A stretch of DNA of 64,000 nucleotides from Syngnathus acus (Eukaryota > Chordata > Actinopteri > Syngnathiformes > Syngnathidae): positions 13,343,456-13,407,455 of the forward strand of contig NC_051095.1 in the NCBI RefSeq assembly GCF_901709675.1. Direction: 5' to 3'. The notes beneath the pieces were generated by a model that saw only the letters and a list, made by a program, of their open reading frames with translations, did not search any database and had not been told where the DNA came from. Position 1 is the first letter of the stretch. Each line of letters begins with the position of its first letter. A program made the translations under genes and the position numbers. Positions 11,401 through 20,217 of the stretch are shown one piece after another.

Positions 11401-11601
11401 TGTGAATTCTACAATAAATGAATAATGGCGTTTTCTTGTTTCTTTAATGTAAATTGCATGTTGACCAAATGCACAAAACATACAGTACATGTTACATTAC
11501 AAAAATATGTTCACAATGGCAATAGAGTAGGAGAGTCATGTTTGGGGTGGGGGTCCTCAGAAGAGAAGAGATGTGTTCAGGCACTTCACATGTTGATTCT
11601 C

Positions 11602-14600
11602 TCACTGGCTGCAGCTCCCGCAAGGCCGCAGTCCATTCTCGTTACAGGAAGTGCACTTGAGGGCTTTGAAGGAGTCCGTGAAGCAGTTACGGAACACAGA
11701 CATCTTGCTGCCATGGCACGTTGGGCACGGGACAAAAGCAAAGCCCCCGCAACTCTGGCACGTCTCGGGGTGCTGCACCCTCTGGGAGGAGAGATGTAAG
11801 TACAAGTGCAGTTTATTAGGGACAAACAATATCTCAAACAAAATTTCAAGCTCTTCTCTCCGCTCTTGAATGCTGTGGGCGTGGAGGTTAAATGTGCTGG
11901 ACCCTTGCTGCCCTCAACTGTCAGCAGCTGCGTTCACATGAACCCGTAAAAATAAATTATGTTCACACCACATTTGGAACTTTCAAATTAGAGGGCTGGT
12001 TAATGTCGATCGGTAGTCCGATCAGCGCATATGAAAACACTACGAAATGTAGCCGCGCATGTCTGTGACGTTAGTATACGTGTTTCTGTTATTCCCGAAA
12101 GCTGGTAGAAGCGGAGCGATCGAAAGAAGCTTCGTTAAAGTGTTTAATTGACGTAACAGCAAAAATAAGAAAATTACGCAAAATAATGTAGCTTCGTTAG
12201 GAAGTGTTTACTCGACGTAACAGTACAAACGAGAAAATTACGCAAAAATAATGCTAGTGTTTAAAGTATATAGAAGTGGACGGAGAGACGTTTTGTTGAC
12301 TTGGAAATTGCTACGGCTTCTTCGACTATTTCAGGTATATTTTGTCACTGCGCATGTCAGAATGATTTGTTCTGTGTGAAGTCCTAATCAATCAATTATT
12401 TTCAGTGTCCATGAAAACAGTGTATCGGATCATAGTTTTAATCCAAACTCTGATCGGATTGAAGAATGCTTTTTTCCATGTAAACAAAGCTAATCAAATA
12501 CTACTACTATGACATGGAAAATGGATGCTACTTCGTCTTAAATGTTTCTTACGCCCACACATAACTATGTGTTGAGCCGTGAAAATATATCTGAGTGAAG
12601 CCTCTGCTAACTGGAATATAATAATCATATATCATAATGAATAAAATCATTATCTACTGGATTGTCAAAAAGCTTTTCCACACCGTGACAAGGCACCCTA
12701 AAGTACTACCATAATGTACTGTACATGTTCTGCATTGCAGTGGAGGAGTTAATGTGTTGGAACCCAAATCAATAACGGGCCATCCATTATGATGGTCACT
12801 TATTGACTGCAAATCTTTTACACTTCTCGAGTTTAATGATGATGTGTGTGTGTGTGTGTGGGGGGGGGGGGGGTCTTGTATCCTACAATCAGATTTAATA
12901 ACTAACCTCAATTTTTGTCAGAAGATCTTGCAGTTCTCCTGATTCATTCATGCTTAGTATCTTCTCAGCACCCTGAAACATTATTTGTATGAATAATTGG
13001 ATCAGAAATGAGTAGTGGTGGGAGGTCAGCAAAACATTTAACAATACAATCATAACAATATGTATAATTCTTTTTAAAAGAGAAAATATATCTAATATAT
13101 AAGATATAAAACTATAAACCACAGAACTCATCGCTAGGATGGATTTAAGTATTTTTCAAGACACTAATAATGGTACTTCAACCATGAAGGTAAAAAACTG
13201 ACCCCGAGGTAGTGTCCGTCCACAAAGACGACGGGTAGCGACGGAAGCTCTCCCACCCGCTTGCAGCGCTCTTCAAGCTTCTTGCCGTAGTCACTGTCCA
13301 GAGCAATGTTCCTCTCCACAAACTTGAGCCTGTGGTTCTGGAAGATCTTGCGCACCAGCTCACAGCGTTCAAAAGTGGTTCTCACCACACGAAAACTGGT
13401 GGTGTAGATCACAATCCGACCAAATTCCAGCAATAACTCCACCTGAGAACAAGATTAAAGGGATAATTGAGTGAACACCTATATATAAACATGTCAGCTT
13501 TAAATTGAATATTTTTTTTTTAATAAACAGTTCTCAAAGATTAAATGCAAATACAGTCCTTTGCACTCAAAAGTTAAATACAGCTGAACAACAGAAAAAA
13601 GAAAATGTAGGCCATTGGAACATGATACACAGTTTGACCATTTTATTCAGTGATTTTTTTGCATACCACTAGAGGTACTCTGATCACACTTCATATTTCA
13701 TCATTGTTAGAAAGTTTGTTGTGTAGTGTAGCTGCTTGTCTGAAAAGCATGAAAGGCCACAACTGGAGGATAAGGTCAGTGCGGAATTAAAGATTAATGC
13801 ATTCCGGTAAGTGTGTCCAAAAAAACTAATCAGGTTAATGAATTCTCAGCACTTTGTTTTCTGTTGTAGCGGGGCAGCGCACAAAGAGCACCTTACACTG
13901 AGATTATCTTTGTTTTAGTAAAGAGCTGGAATACTTTTCATGGATCCAATATGAATATTTATCGCACGGTTGGCCTAGTGGTTAACACGTCTCCAGGGGA
14001 TATAGAGACCACCCCTGTTCAAATTTCAGGTTTCTGAGATATTAAAAAAAAGACTGAGATAAATTATTTCAAAAATGTTCCCTCCATCAATTTGACCTCA
14101 ATTGAAGAAAATATTTTTAAAGAGGGGGAGTAAAAATTACCCTCTGATACAAATGCACACACCCTCATAACTGGGTGTGATGCTACGTTCAGAATTAGCC
14201 AATTAGATTCAAAATGATGTTCAATGTGAGTAACCACAAACTTGGCTTCGACCATTGCCAAATAAAGTTCAGATGTTCTAGTAGGCTTTCTTGACTAGGA
14301 ATGTCATTGACATGGCTTCACCAGTTTTGAGGAAGTTTAGCTTAAAATAAGAACACACACACAATAACACACGCACGCACACACACACAAGCACACACAG
14401 TGGAGTGAACCTTATATTTTCTTAAGGATATATTGAATTCTAAAGTTAGAAAACAGCAACAGCAAATAATTATCAGGATTGCCAAATGACAAAAGATTTT
14501 AATTCTAAAGTCTATACTGGTCATTAGAAAAACTAATCTAATGTGGTACAATTTCTTGGCATTGATAACCTCACATCAACGTTTATTCGCTAACTTCTAG

Positions 14601-15300
14601 AAGGGATAAGGTCGATAAAATGGGATGCCACTTCCCAATCAATGGCAATGATTTACAAGTTAAGAAGCCACAAAACGATTTTTTTCTTGGGTGTGTTGCC
14701 TTAATTTTAATATTATGAGCTTATTTTTGAAGTTTTATATCAAAAAGGTCTATGGAAAGTCTTCAAATCTGCATCAGAGTAGTGCCAATACCTTGTACTA
14801 AATTTGAACTTGCATTTTTTTTTTTTTTCCAGAAAAATGATCAAAGTGGTTTTTGTTGACCCGGTACTCCTACTCTGACATAATTTCCCCCCTGCACGGT
14901 GATAATAAGCAGCACTTACACTGTTGCAATGGGGAAGGTTTTCAAAGAGCGTCTGACCCGCGCTCACTTTGTGCTTGACCCCCCTCACAGTGCCGTTCTT
15001 GCTGAGGATGTTGACCCTTTTGGGGGTGAACCTCTGGTCCTTGGCGGCCCCAGCGGCGTACACCAGCAGCTCGTCAGGTTCGCTCTCGCTGTCATCCAGC
15101 TCAGACCCCAGGTACCCTCCTCCGTAAGGCGGTCCATCCCCACTGGCCACCGAGCTGCTGGTGCAGTCCGAGTCGAGCGAGTCGCAGGGCCCCTCGTCTT
15201 TGTATATCTCTTTCAGCACCCGACCGCTGCTCCCCGAAGCCACCCGGAACCTCACCCGCTTCTGGGTCTTGGCCTGACCCTCCGCCGCCGTCCCGTCCAT
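11602..15300 (-). CDS. GRXCR1: Glutaredoxin and cysteine-rich domain-containing protein 1, complete, 4 exons, 288 aa
   Basis: GRXCR1 is a stereocilia protein of sensory hair cells that influences actin organisation and bundle size; its loss causes deafness in human and mouse. Exons on the minus strand: 15300-14920, 13442-13203, 12972-12907, 11781-11602. All introns are phase 0 with GT-AG ends and the frame closes at 288 aa (human 290). The N-terminal region has [18 protein letters not shown] and an acidic, Ser-rich linker, then [16 protein letters not shown]. The glutaredoxin-like domain spans about 133-229 ([33 protein letters not shown]). The C-terminal Cys-rich module (230-288) has four CxxC pairs at 237/240, 248/251, 272/275 and 283/286, likely a DnaJ-type zinc module. 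The usual CPYC redox pair is absent, and the TTS-F-R stretch has Ser where I recall Cys in human. It is transcribed divergently from ATP8A1. Confidence 0.96.
12843..12873 (+). repeat. (TG)n followed by poly(G) in GRXCR1 intron 3
   Basis: A short TG dinucleotide run passes directly into a G run of about 14. On the transcribed (minus) strand this reads as poly(C) then (CA)n, shortly after the exon 3 donor at 12906. Confidence 0.8.
13966..14033 (+). mobile_element. tRNA-derived SINE head fragment (GRXCR1 intron 1)
   Basis: GGTTGGCCTAGTGGTTAAC looks like a tRNA A-box region. GTTCAAATTTC 47 bp later fits a B box. Together they match the promoter layout of tRNA-derived SINEs. There is no clean cloverleaf and the body is missing, so a functional tRNA gene is unlikely. 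Confidence 0.5.
14352..14400. repeat. (CA)n microsatellite in GRXCR1 intron 1
   Basis: An imperfect CA run with ACGC and AAGC interruptions, unremarkable apart from lying in the GRXCR1 first intron. Confidence 0.85.
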
Positions 15301-15560
15301 TTTTGAGCAACCCTATGCTCGCTCCACTTTACATCACGGTGCACAATTTGGCAAGGCGGCTCCTTCCTTCTCGCTTCCAGTTGAGTTTGCCATGGATTTA
15401 CCAGCGCCGATTAATCCGATCTAAAAAAGGGCCGCCGGCCTAAGCCGCCTTCTAGTCGCACTCAGCTGCCATTCAATTATGCATGTGTTGTTGCCACGGC
15501 AACCCGGTCGCTGAGGTAAGGTGATCGCGGTGTGTGCATTATGCATCTGGCTTTACAAAG
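15301..15560 (-). promoter_or_regulatory. GRXCR1 5' flank / probable promoter
   Basis: The sequence upstream of the GRXCR1 start codon is relatively GC-rich and contains CpGs. It holds a near-palindromic RFX X-box (annotated separately) 190 bp from the ATG. The transcription start itself is not identifiable. Confidence 0.45.
15490..15503. promoter_or_regulatory. RFX X-box, GTTGCC-AC-GGCAAC
   Basis: Two inverted RFX half-sites with a 2-bp spacer fit the X-box consensus GTNRCC-N(0-3)-RGYAAC exactly. RFX factors use such sites in ciliary genes and are reported to be needed in hair cells, where GRXCR1 is expressed. It lies 190 bp upstream of the GRXCR1 start codon. Confidence 0.6.
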
Positions 15561-16005
15561 TTTTTACCCAAGCTTTGGCACACGACTTTTAATGGGCCGT
15601 CATGGTGCGCTTTAATCAAACCACTTCACATCCTTGACTCTGACCCCACCTGCCTCCAGGGACAAATCTTTAGGAGAACAACAAAAAAAAAAAACTGTGT
15701 GGCATTCTAGTGGCTCTTTTGTGATTTGTGGTGACTGTGTGATGTCACCACAAGCGGGTGAAAATATATGATGACGAGCATAGAACAGGATGTTGTACTT
15801 ATTGCAATCGTAATGGAAATATAGCACAGCAGGCAGCTACATGAGATCGGATAATAAAGTCTTTGTGTTGGTTAAGCTGCAATAGGCTCGGTGCCCAAGG
15901 TTATTTTGTAGGGCTGCCTTTTCCCAGTCAGTCAGACAATGTTGTATTCTGAAGTCTGTATGTTTTCTTGCAAGAATAAAACAAAAACACAACTCTCCTG
16001 TCATA

Positions 16006-16315
16006 CAGTCGTATGCAAAGGTTTGGGCACCCCTGATCATTTTCATGATTTTCCTTTATAAATCATTGGTTGTTCGGATCAGCAATTCTTCCCATGTAAT
16101 TTTTATTTTAAGTACTTTTGATATCACGATGAAGTGCTTTCGTCCATTATATTCTCTCTACTGTCGGGAGAACCTCTTCATTGTCACACCAACCACAGTC
16201 GAACACAATTCTACCAGTCAAGCAGACATTGTGCCTCAGTTTTTCTCTCAGAGAATTCTGTATACTTTCAGCTTAATTCTCTACTTCCAAGATCTAATGT
16301 GAACCCCCCAAAAGA
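16006..16315 (+). mobile_element. Tc1-like non-autonomous element fragment
   Basis: The left end, after a TA dinucleotide, begins CAGTCGTATGCAAAGGTTTG and continues GGGCACCCCTGATCATTTTC. This matches a Tc1-like terminal sequence common in teleosts (TATGCAAAAGTTTGGGCACCCCTG). The matching right end was not found, so the copy seems truncated; the right boundary is approximate. Confidence 0.6.
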
Positions 16316-16587
16316 AATAGTATGTGTGTAAAAAGATTATAATGTTGATTTTGGCTGACAATCCAAAAAGTATTAATTTTTTTCCATCATTAAAATGATT
16401 GTTCTTTGTTGATTGGCTGGGAGGTTGCACATAGATCCACTGCCTAATTTTAGACAAGCGATTTATGTATTTGAGAAATTCTCAACCACGTATTCTTATT
16501 TGTGTCACGTGTTTTCATTAGGACTCAACTTTGTTGCCAGAAGGCTTTTTGAGGTCAGTCGGTCAGTCTGAAGAGCTGATATGTAAG

Positions 16588-16601
16588 CCACAAGAGGGCA
16601 G
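16588..16601 (+). promoter_or_regulatory. CTCF-like motif
   Basis: CCACAAGAGGGCAG differs little from the CTCF core CCASYAGRKGGCRS. It sits between the divergent GRXCR1 and ATP8A1 genes. Motif match only; similar matches occur by chance and inside fish transposons. Confidence 0.35.
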
Positions 16602-16767
16602 AGTGCAACTCAAAACAGCTTTGTGTCACAAGGGCTGGTCATTTCCAGCAGCGTTTTGGGCCCTGGGCCAGAATGATGCTTCCTTTTGCATAGTTTTTAA
16701 CCAATACTATGTTGAATTTCCACAAAAGTATTAAAAGAGGCATAATGTACCTTTTCGTAAAGTAACC

Positions 16768-16861
16768 ACAACTTGCCTACTGCCCAATGACTGCTGGGAT
16801 AGGCTCCAGCACGCTCCCGACCCCCGTGGGGACAAGCGGTACAGATAATGGATGGATGGAT
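16768..16861 (+). mobile_element. 3' tail of a teleost SINE/LINE family
   Basis: The words ACTGCTGGGATAGGCTCCAG, GACCCCCGTGGGGACAAGCG and ATGGATGGATGGA match the shared 3' tail of a non-LTR retrotransposon family found throughout teleosts, ending in a short ATGG repeat. The 5' part is missing. Confidence 0.7.
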
Positions 16862-17064
16862 TAATAGTTGGAAAAGTTGAAGTTGTATCTCGACTGCGTG
16901 TGTTAATTGGTGAGAATAGATATCTCTGAAAATGCTTCCCCCCCTATTTTTATGTTGCACCAAGAATCCTGATATGCATGGAGGGATTCCAAGAGTGACT
17001 TCCACCCTGCAAAAAAATGCAAATGTGGAAGCAGTGGATTTTCATCTGTTTGACAAGGCTTAAG

Positions 17065-17097
17065 CCCCCCCCCCCCCCCCCCCCCCACACACACACA
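17065..17097 (+). repeat. Poly(C) tract followed by (AC)n
   Basis: About 22 consecutive C run into an AC dinucleotide stretch. The minus strand therefore carries a long G run. Confidence 0.85.
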
Positions 17098-17502
17098 TAG
17101 AGTAGACACACTGTTTTGGTGGCTGTGGATTTTTATTAATTACGTATACCACTCTCTCTAGACCAGACCATGGCTTGTGCTATAAGTGACTACAAAAGTG
17201 TCCAAAAAAAGCCTACTAGAAAATCTTAACTTTATTTATTGTTAATCAGAGGCAATTTCAATGGTGGCAGGTGTGCTGACACCCATTTAACATTTCAATT
17301 GTGTTCTACACGCGATAGGTCACACTAATGGTGGGAAAAGTTTTTGAACTAATTTATCCTAGTCTCGCTTTCTTTTTTTTAAATTCGCATAATGTGTGGA
17401 TTTTTATATCCACTGTGTGTAATAGGAGTAGAAACGCCAACGCCTGTTTAAATTAGTCATCTGTATCATCACGTGTGCTATAAAACATAAAAGCCATTGC
17501 GT

Positions 17503-17549
17503 TCACACACACACAGACAGACAGACACACACATGCACACACACACACG
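17503..17549 (+). repeat. (CA)n/(GACA)n microsatellite
   Basis: Mixed CA and GACA units in the GRXCR1/ATP8A1 spacer, ending about 40 bp before a second X-box motif. Confidence 0.8.
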
Positions 17550-17586
17550 CGTTGCACAACATCGAGGAGGCAGGCCTCTTGTCACT

Positions 17587-17599
17587 GTTGCCTAGCAAC
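17587..17599. promoter_or_regulatory. RFX X-box, GTTGCC-T-AGCAAC
   Basis: Both half-sites match the X-box consensus with a 1-bp spacer. It lies 2.3 kb upstream of GRXCR1 and 2.6 kb upstream of ATP8A1. It could be a distal element of either gene, or neither. Confidence 0.5.
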
Positions 17600-18214
17600 C
17601 ACGGGAACCACAGATCCAAATCCCTGTGGTGGCGAGCTGATGTTGAATTAGGCGGCGTGGGGGGAAAACACAGGCAATCTTTGGAAATGAGGAGGAGGAG
17701 ATATTGTGGAGATCTTCTCCCTGTCTTTGGATATGGAGACTCTTCGTCCTATTTTAACATCCACTCACAGCTTGCTGTGTTTAAAAATAATGCTTCTTCA
17801 TCGACATGTTCACTCAGTATGCTGCCCATGCATTATTTAGCAAGGCATTGTGAGTATAAATAGTCACACTTAAGTCCATCATTATGCAAATTCATGTACG
17901 TAAGAAAGCAATATACAATGACTATACTATACACCGTAGGCATGAGTAAAAGGCCCGCGTGTAGAGTATGCTCTTGAGACAACTGAATGTGTGTATAAAT
18001 GTTGCAGTCCTCACAAGCGACTGCAGTGGTGCTACTGCTGCACCAAGGCTCAGCTCCGCGTGATTTGCATGTAAACTGTAGTCTGCACTGTACATACAGC
18101 ATAAATACTTTTCACAATGGAACTCTATGCTGAGCTTGCTTGATTTTCTTGCACTGTACTGTACTGTTTATATGTCCATGATGAGAGACTTGAGGACATG
18201 AGAGAAACAGACCT

Positions 18215-18262
18215 GTGGTGCGAGAGGGATAAGCTATGTTGAAAATGGATGGATGGGTCTAG
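18215..18262 (+). mobile_element. Diverged SINE/LINE tail copy
   Basis: GCGAGAGGGATAAGCTATGTTGAAAATGGATGGATGG, split here as GGGATAAGCTATG and AAAATGGATGGATGG, resembles the GATAAGCGG...AAATGGATGGA tail seen at 16768-16861. It is short and eroded. Confidence 0.4.
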
Positions 18263-18749
18263 TAAAACGTGTGAGTTGAATGAGGTCAGGAGGGAAAATA
18301 GAGACATCTTTGTGGTTTGATGAAGACATGGTAAAACTTGCTCTGATAGGCATTATGTTAATGACAAAAATGCCATTGAGCAAATGAAGACAAAAAATAT
18401 ATGGAGAGAAACATGTTTTTGTAAAGTGTTAAAGACAAATGAGAAAAAGTTACTTGACGTGATAAAGAGATAAGAAAAATAGTGATGAAAATAAGAAACG
18501 TGATGCGCTAATAATTTAGGAATGGCTTGATGAGGTTGAGCGAAAAAGTTTGATGCAATAAATCCATGAGAAAATGTCAAATGTATTGATAGTTGCATTT
18601 TATATCCTTTTAATTGAGGTGTGTTTGAACACAGACAGACACTATAACAATACTCACAGGGGTACATTTTCTTTATTCTCTGTGAAAATGACTACAATGA
18701 CCACTGTTTTATTAGTCACAGTAGTTGTAAAAGTCTTCTCTGTTTGTGA

Positions 18750-18792
18750 CTTCATACTACCCCTGGGGATCAATAAATTAATCAGAAAGAAA
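18750..18792 (+). repeat. Short interspersed-repeat tail (CCTGGGGATCAATAAA type)
   Basis: ACCCCTGGGGATCAATAAAT resembles the 3' terminus of a common teleost retroelement that ends in GGGATCAATAAAG followed by short tandem units. Confidence 0.4.
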
Positions 18793-19305
18793 ACTGTGAT
18801 ATTAGTTCTCTATGTTTTAAATCGGTAAATATTAAAGATTGCTATTTTACTTCAACCATTTTGGGGTGAGGCTGGAGCTAATTATTTGCTTTTTCAAATA
18901 CTTCAAGGTGGAAAGATGATTTATGTGTAACTGCTGTGCACTCGTAAATTTGATTTAACATGTCAACAACCCCTTTATAGAAGGAACATTTTACATGATA
19001 AATACTTTTCTTAAATCACGGTCACCTCCAGCGTCGTGTTGTTTTGTTTTTACCCCCAACCTCTGTACCAGTTCATTTTAACCTGTGCACAAAAGAAACC
19101 GCCGGAGGGGGTCGCTCAAACCAACCACCACTTTAAACATACCAACCCTTGGTATTTGCGACTAATAATTTGGACTAAATTGAATCAACTTTGCTGCCGA
19201 CTGAAAAAGCAACCTCTTTGCAGCCTGTTATCACATTTCACCCCCATTGCGGCTGAGAGTGGTTGTGTCCGACGAGCGAGACGCCGCCGCCTCCCTCCGC
19301 CTCAC

Positions 19306-19856
19306 TAGTGATGTGCATTCCACTTCTTTTAAGTGAACTGGATCTTTAGAATCAATCCACTCAAAAGATTCGTTCAAACGAATCGTTCAACGAAACGTCA
19401 CGGACTCGTAAAGTCCCTCCTCCATCTATCGCTCGCTAGTGATTAGTCGTTCGCGAAGATTCACGAGTGAGTGACGTTGATGCTATACCAGCCGACACAC
19501 GTTATGGCGACATTGATGTTTTAGTTTTGTATTTGTTGGGTTGTAGTTGATGGGTCTATAAAATAACCTAAAATAACCTAATATAGACGTCTATAAAATA
19601 ACCTAATTTAGACGTCTATTTTAGGTCTATATATAGACGCAATTTAGACGTCTATAAAAGTACATCTCAAACCAGCAATCTAATGTGAAACTGCAGTCGA
19701 GGTGGCACCAGCTTCAATGGGCATTACCGACACCTACTAGTTGAAGTTATATGAACTGAAAAAAGAACGAATCACTTTAGGAAGTGATTCGATCACTCTC
19801 GTGCACTAAAACGATTCGTTCTTTTGAACGAACCGTTCACTCACGAGCCAACACTA
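19306..19856. mobile_element. hAT-like non-autonomous transposon, 551 bp, with 8-bp target duplication
   Basis: The left end begins TAGTGATGTGCATTC. The right end, reverse-complemented, begins TAGTGTTGGCTCGTG. Subterminal GAATCGTTCAA and AAACGATTCGTTC motifs are inverted between the halves, as in the teleost hAT family with AGTGATGGGA-type ends. The flanks carry an 8-bp duplication, CGCCTCAC at 19298-19305 and CGCCTCAT at 19857-19864 (7 of 8 match), the hallmark length for hAT insertion. No transposase frame is present. The right end lies about 310 bp upstream of the ATP8A1 start codon. Confidence 0.75.
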
Positions 19857-20168
19857 CGCCTCATCCCCGCCTCACTTAACGGCAGAGTCAGTCACACTCG
19901 GGTTGTACCGCGGCGGTTTGTTGAGGTCCGGCCGGGCGTAGTGACTACCGGGATGCCGCGGGGAACCACGAACACAGGAAAAGCAGGCTCCCGATCTCCA
20001 CGCCCACGCTAGCAACCACGGCGCTGCGTGGGAGGGGATTTGAGGCCGTACTTTATCCCCTTTTCTTTCAAAAACTATACTGACGTTCTTGGAGAAGCTG
20101 CCAGTGGCGGCCCGACTGTGCAGCGGCGCCCGCTTGACAGGTGCCGTCGGTCGGCTCTGCGTGAGGAG
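19857..20168 (+). promoter_or_regulatory. ATP8A1 CpG-rich promoter and 5' leader
   Basis: This GC- and CpG-rich stretch between the hAT-like element and the ATP8A1 ATG includes a GC box (CCCCGCCTC at 19865-19873), CCGCGG words and a CTAGCAACC half-site near 20009-20017 resembling half of an X-box. The transcription start is not determinable. Confidence 0.6.
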
Positions 20169-20217
20169 ATGCCGCCCGTCCAGAGAACCATGTCGGATCT
20201 TCGAACACGGGCGGACG
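20169..20217 (+). CDS. ATP8A1: ATP8A1 coding exon 1
   Basis: ATG at 20169 opens [16 protein letters not shown], matching the human start MPTMRRTVSEIRSRAE. The exon ends in GTATGT with phase 1, completed by GA from exon 2 (Gly-Tyr-Glu-Lys). The next in-frame Met is seven codons on (MSDLRT), a less likely alternative start. Confidence 0.88.

Noticed and set aside
11586-11849. Alternative minus-strand and plus-strand frames over GRXCR1 exon 4
   Set aside because: Frame shadows; only the frame with four CxxC pairs continues the GRXCR1 protein across the exon 3 junction.
13966-14033. Possible tRNA gene in GRXCR1 intron 1
   Set aside because: A- and B-box-like words only; arms do not pair into a tRNA, so a SINE head is more likely.
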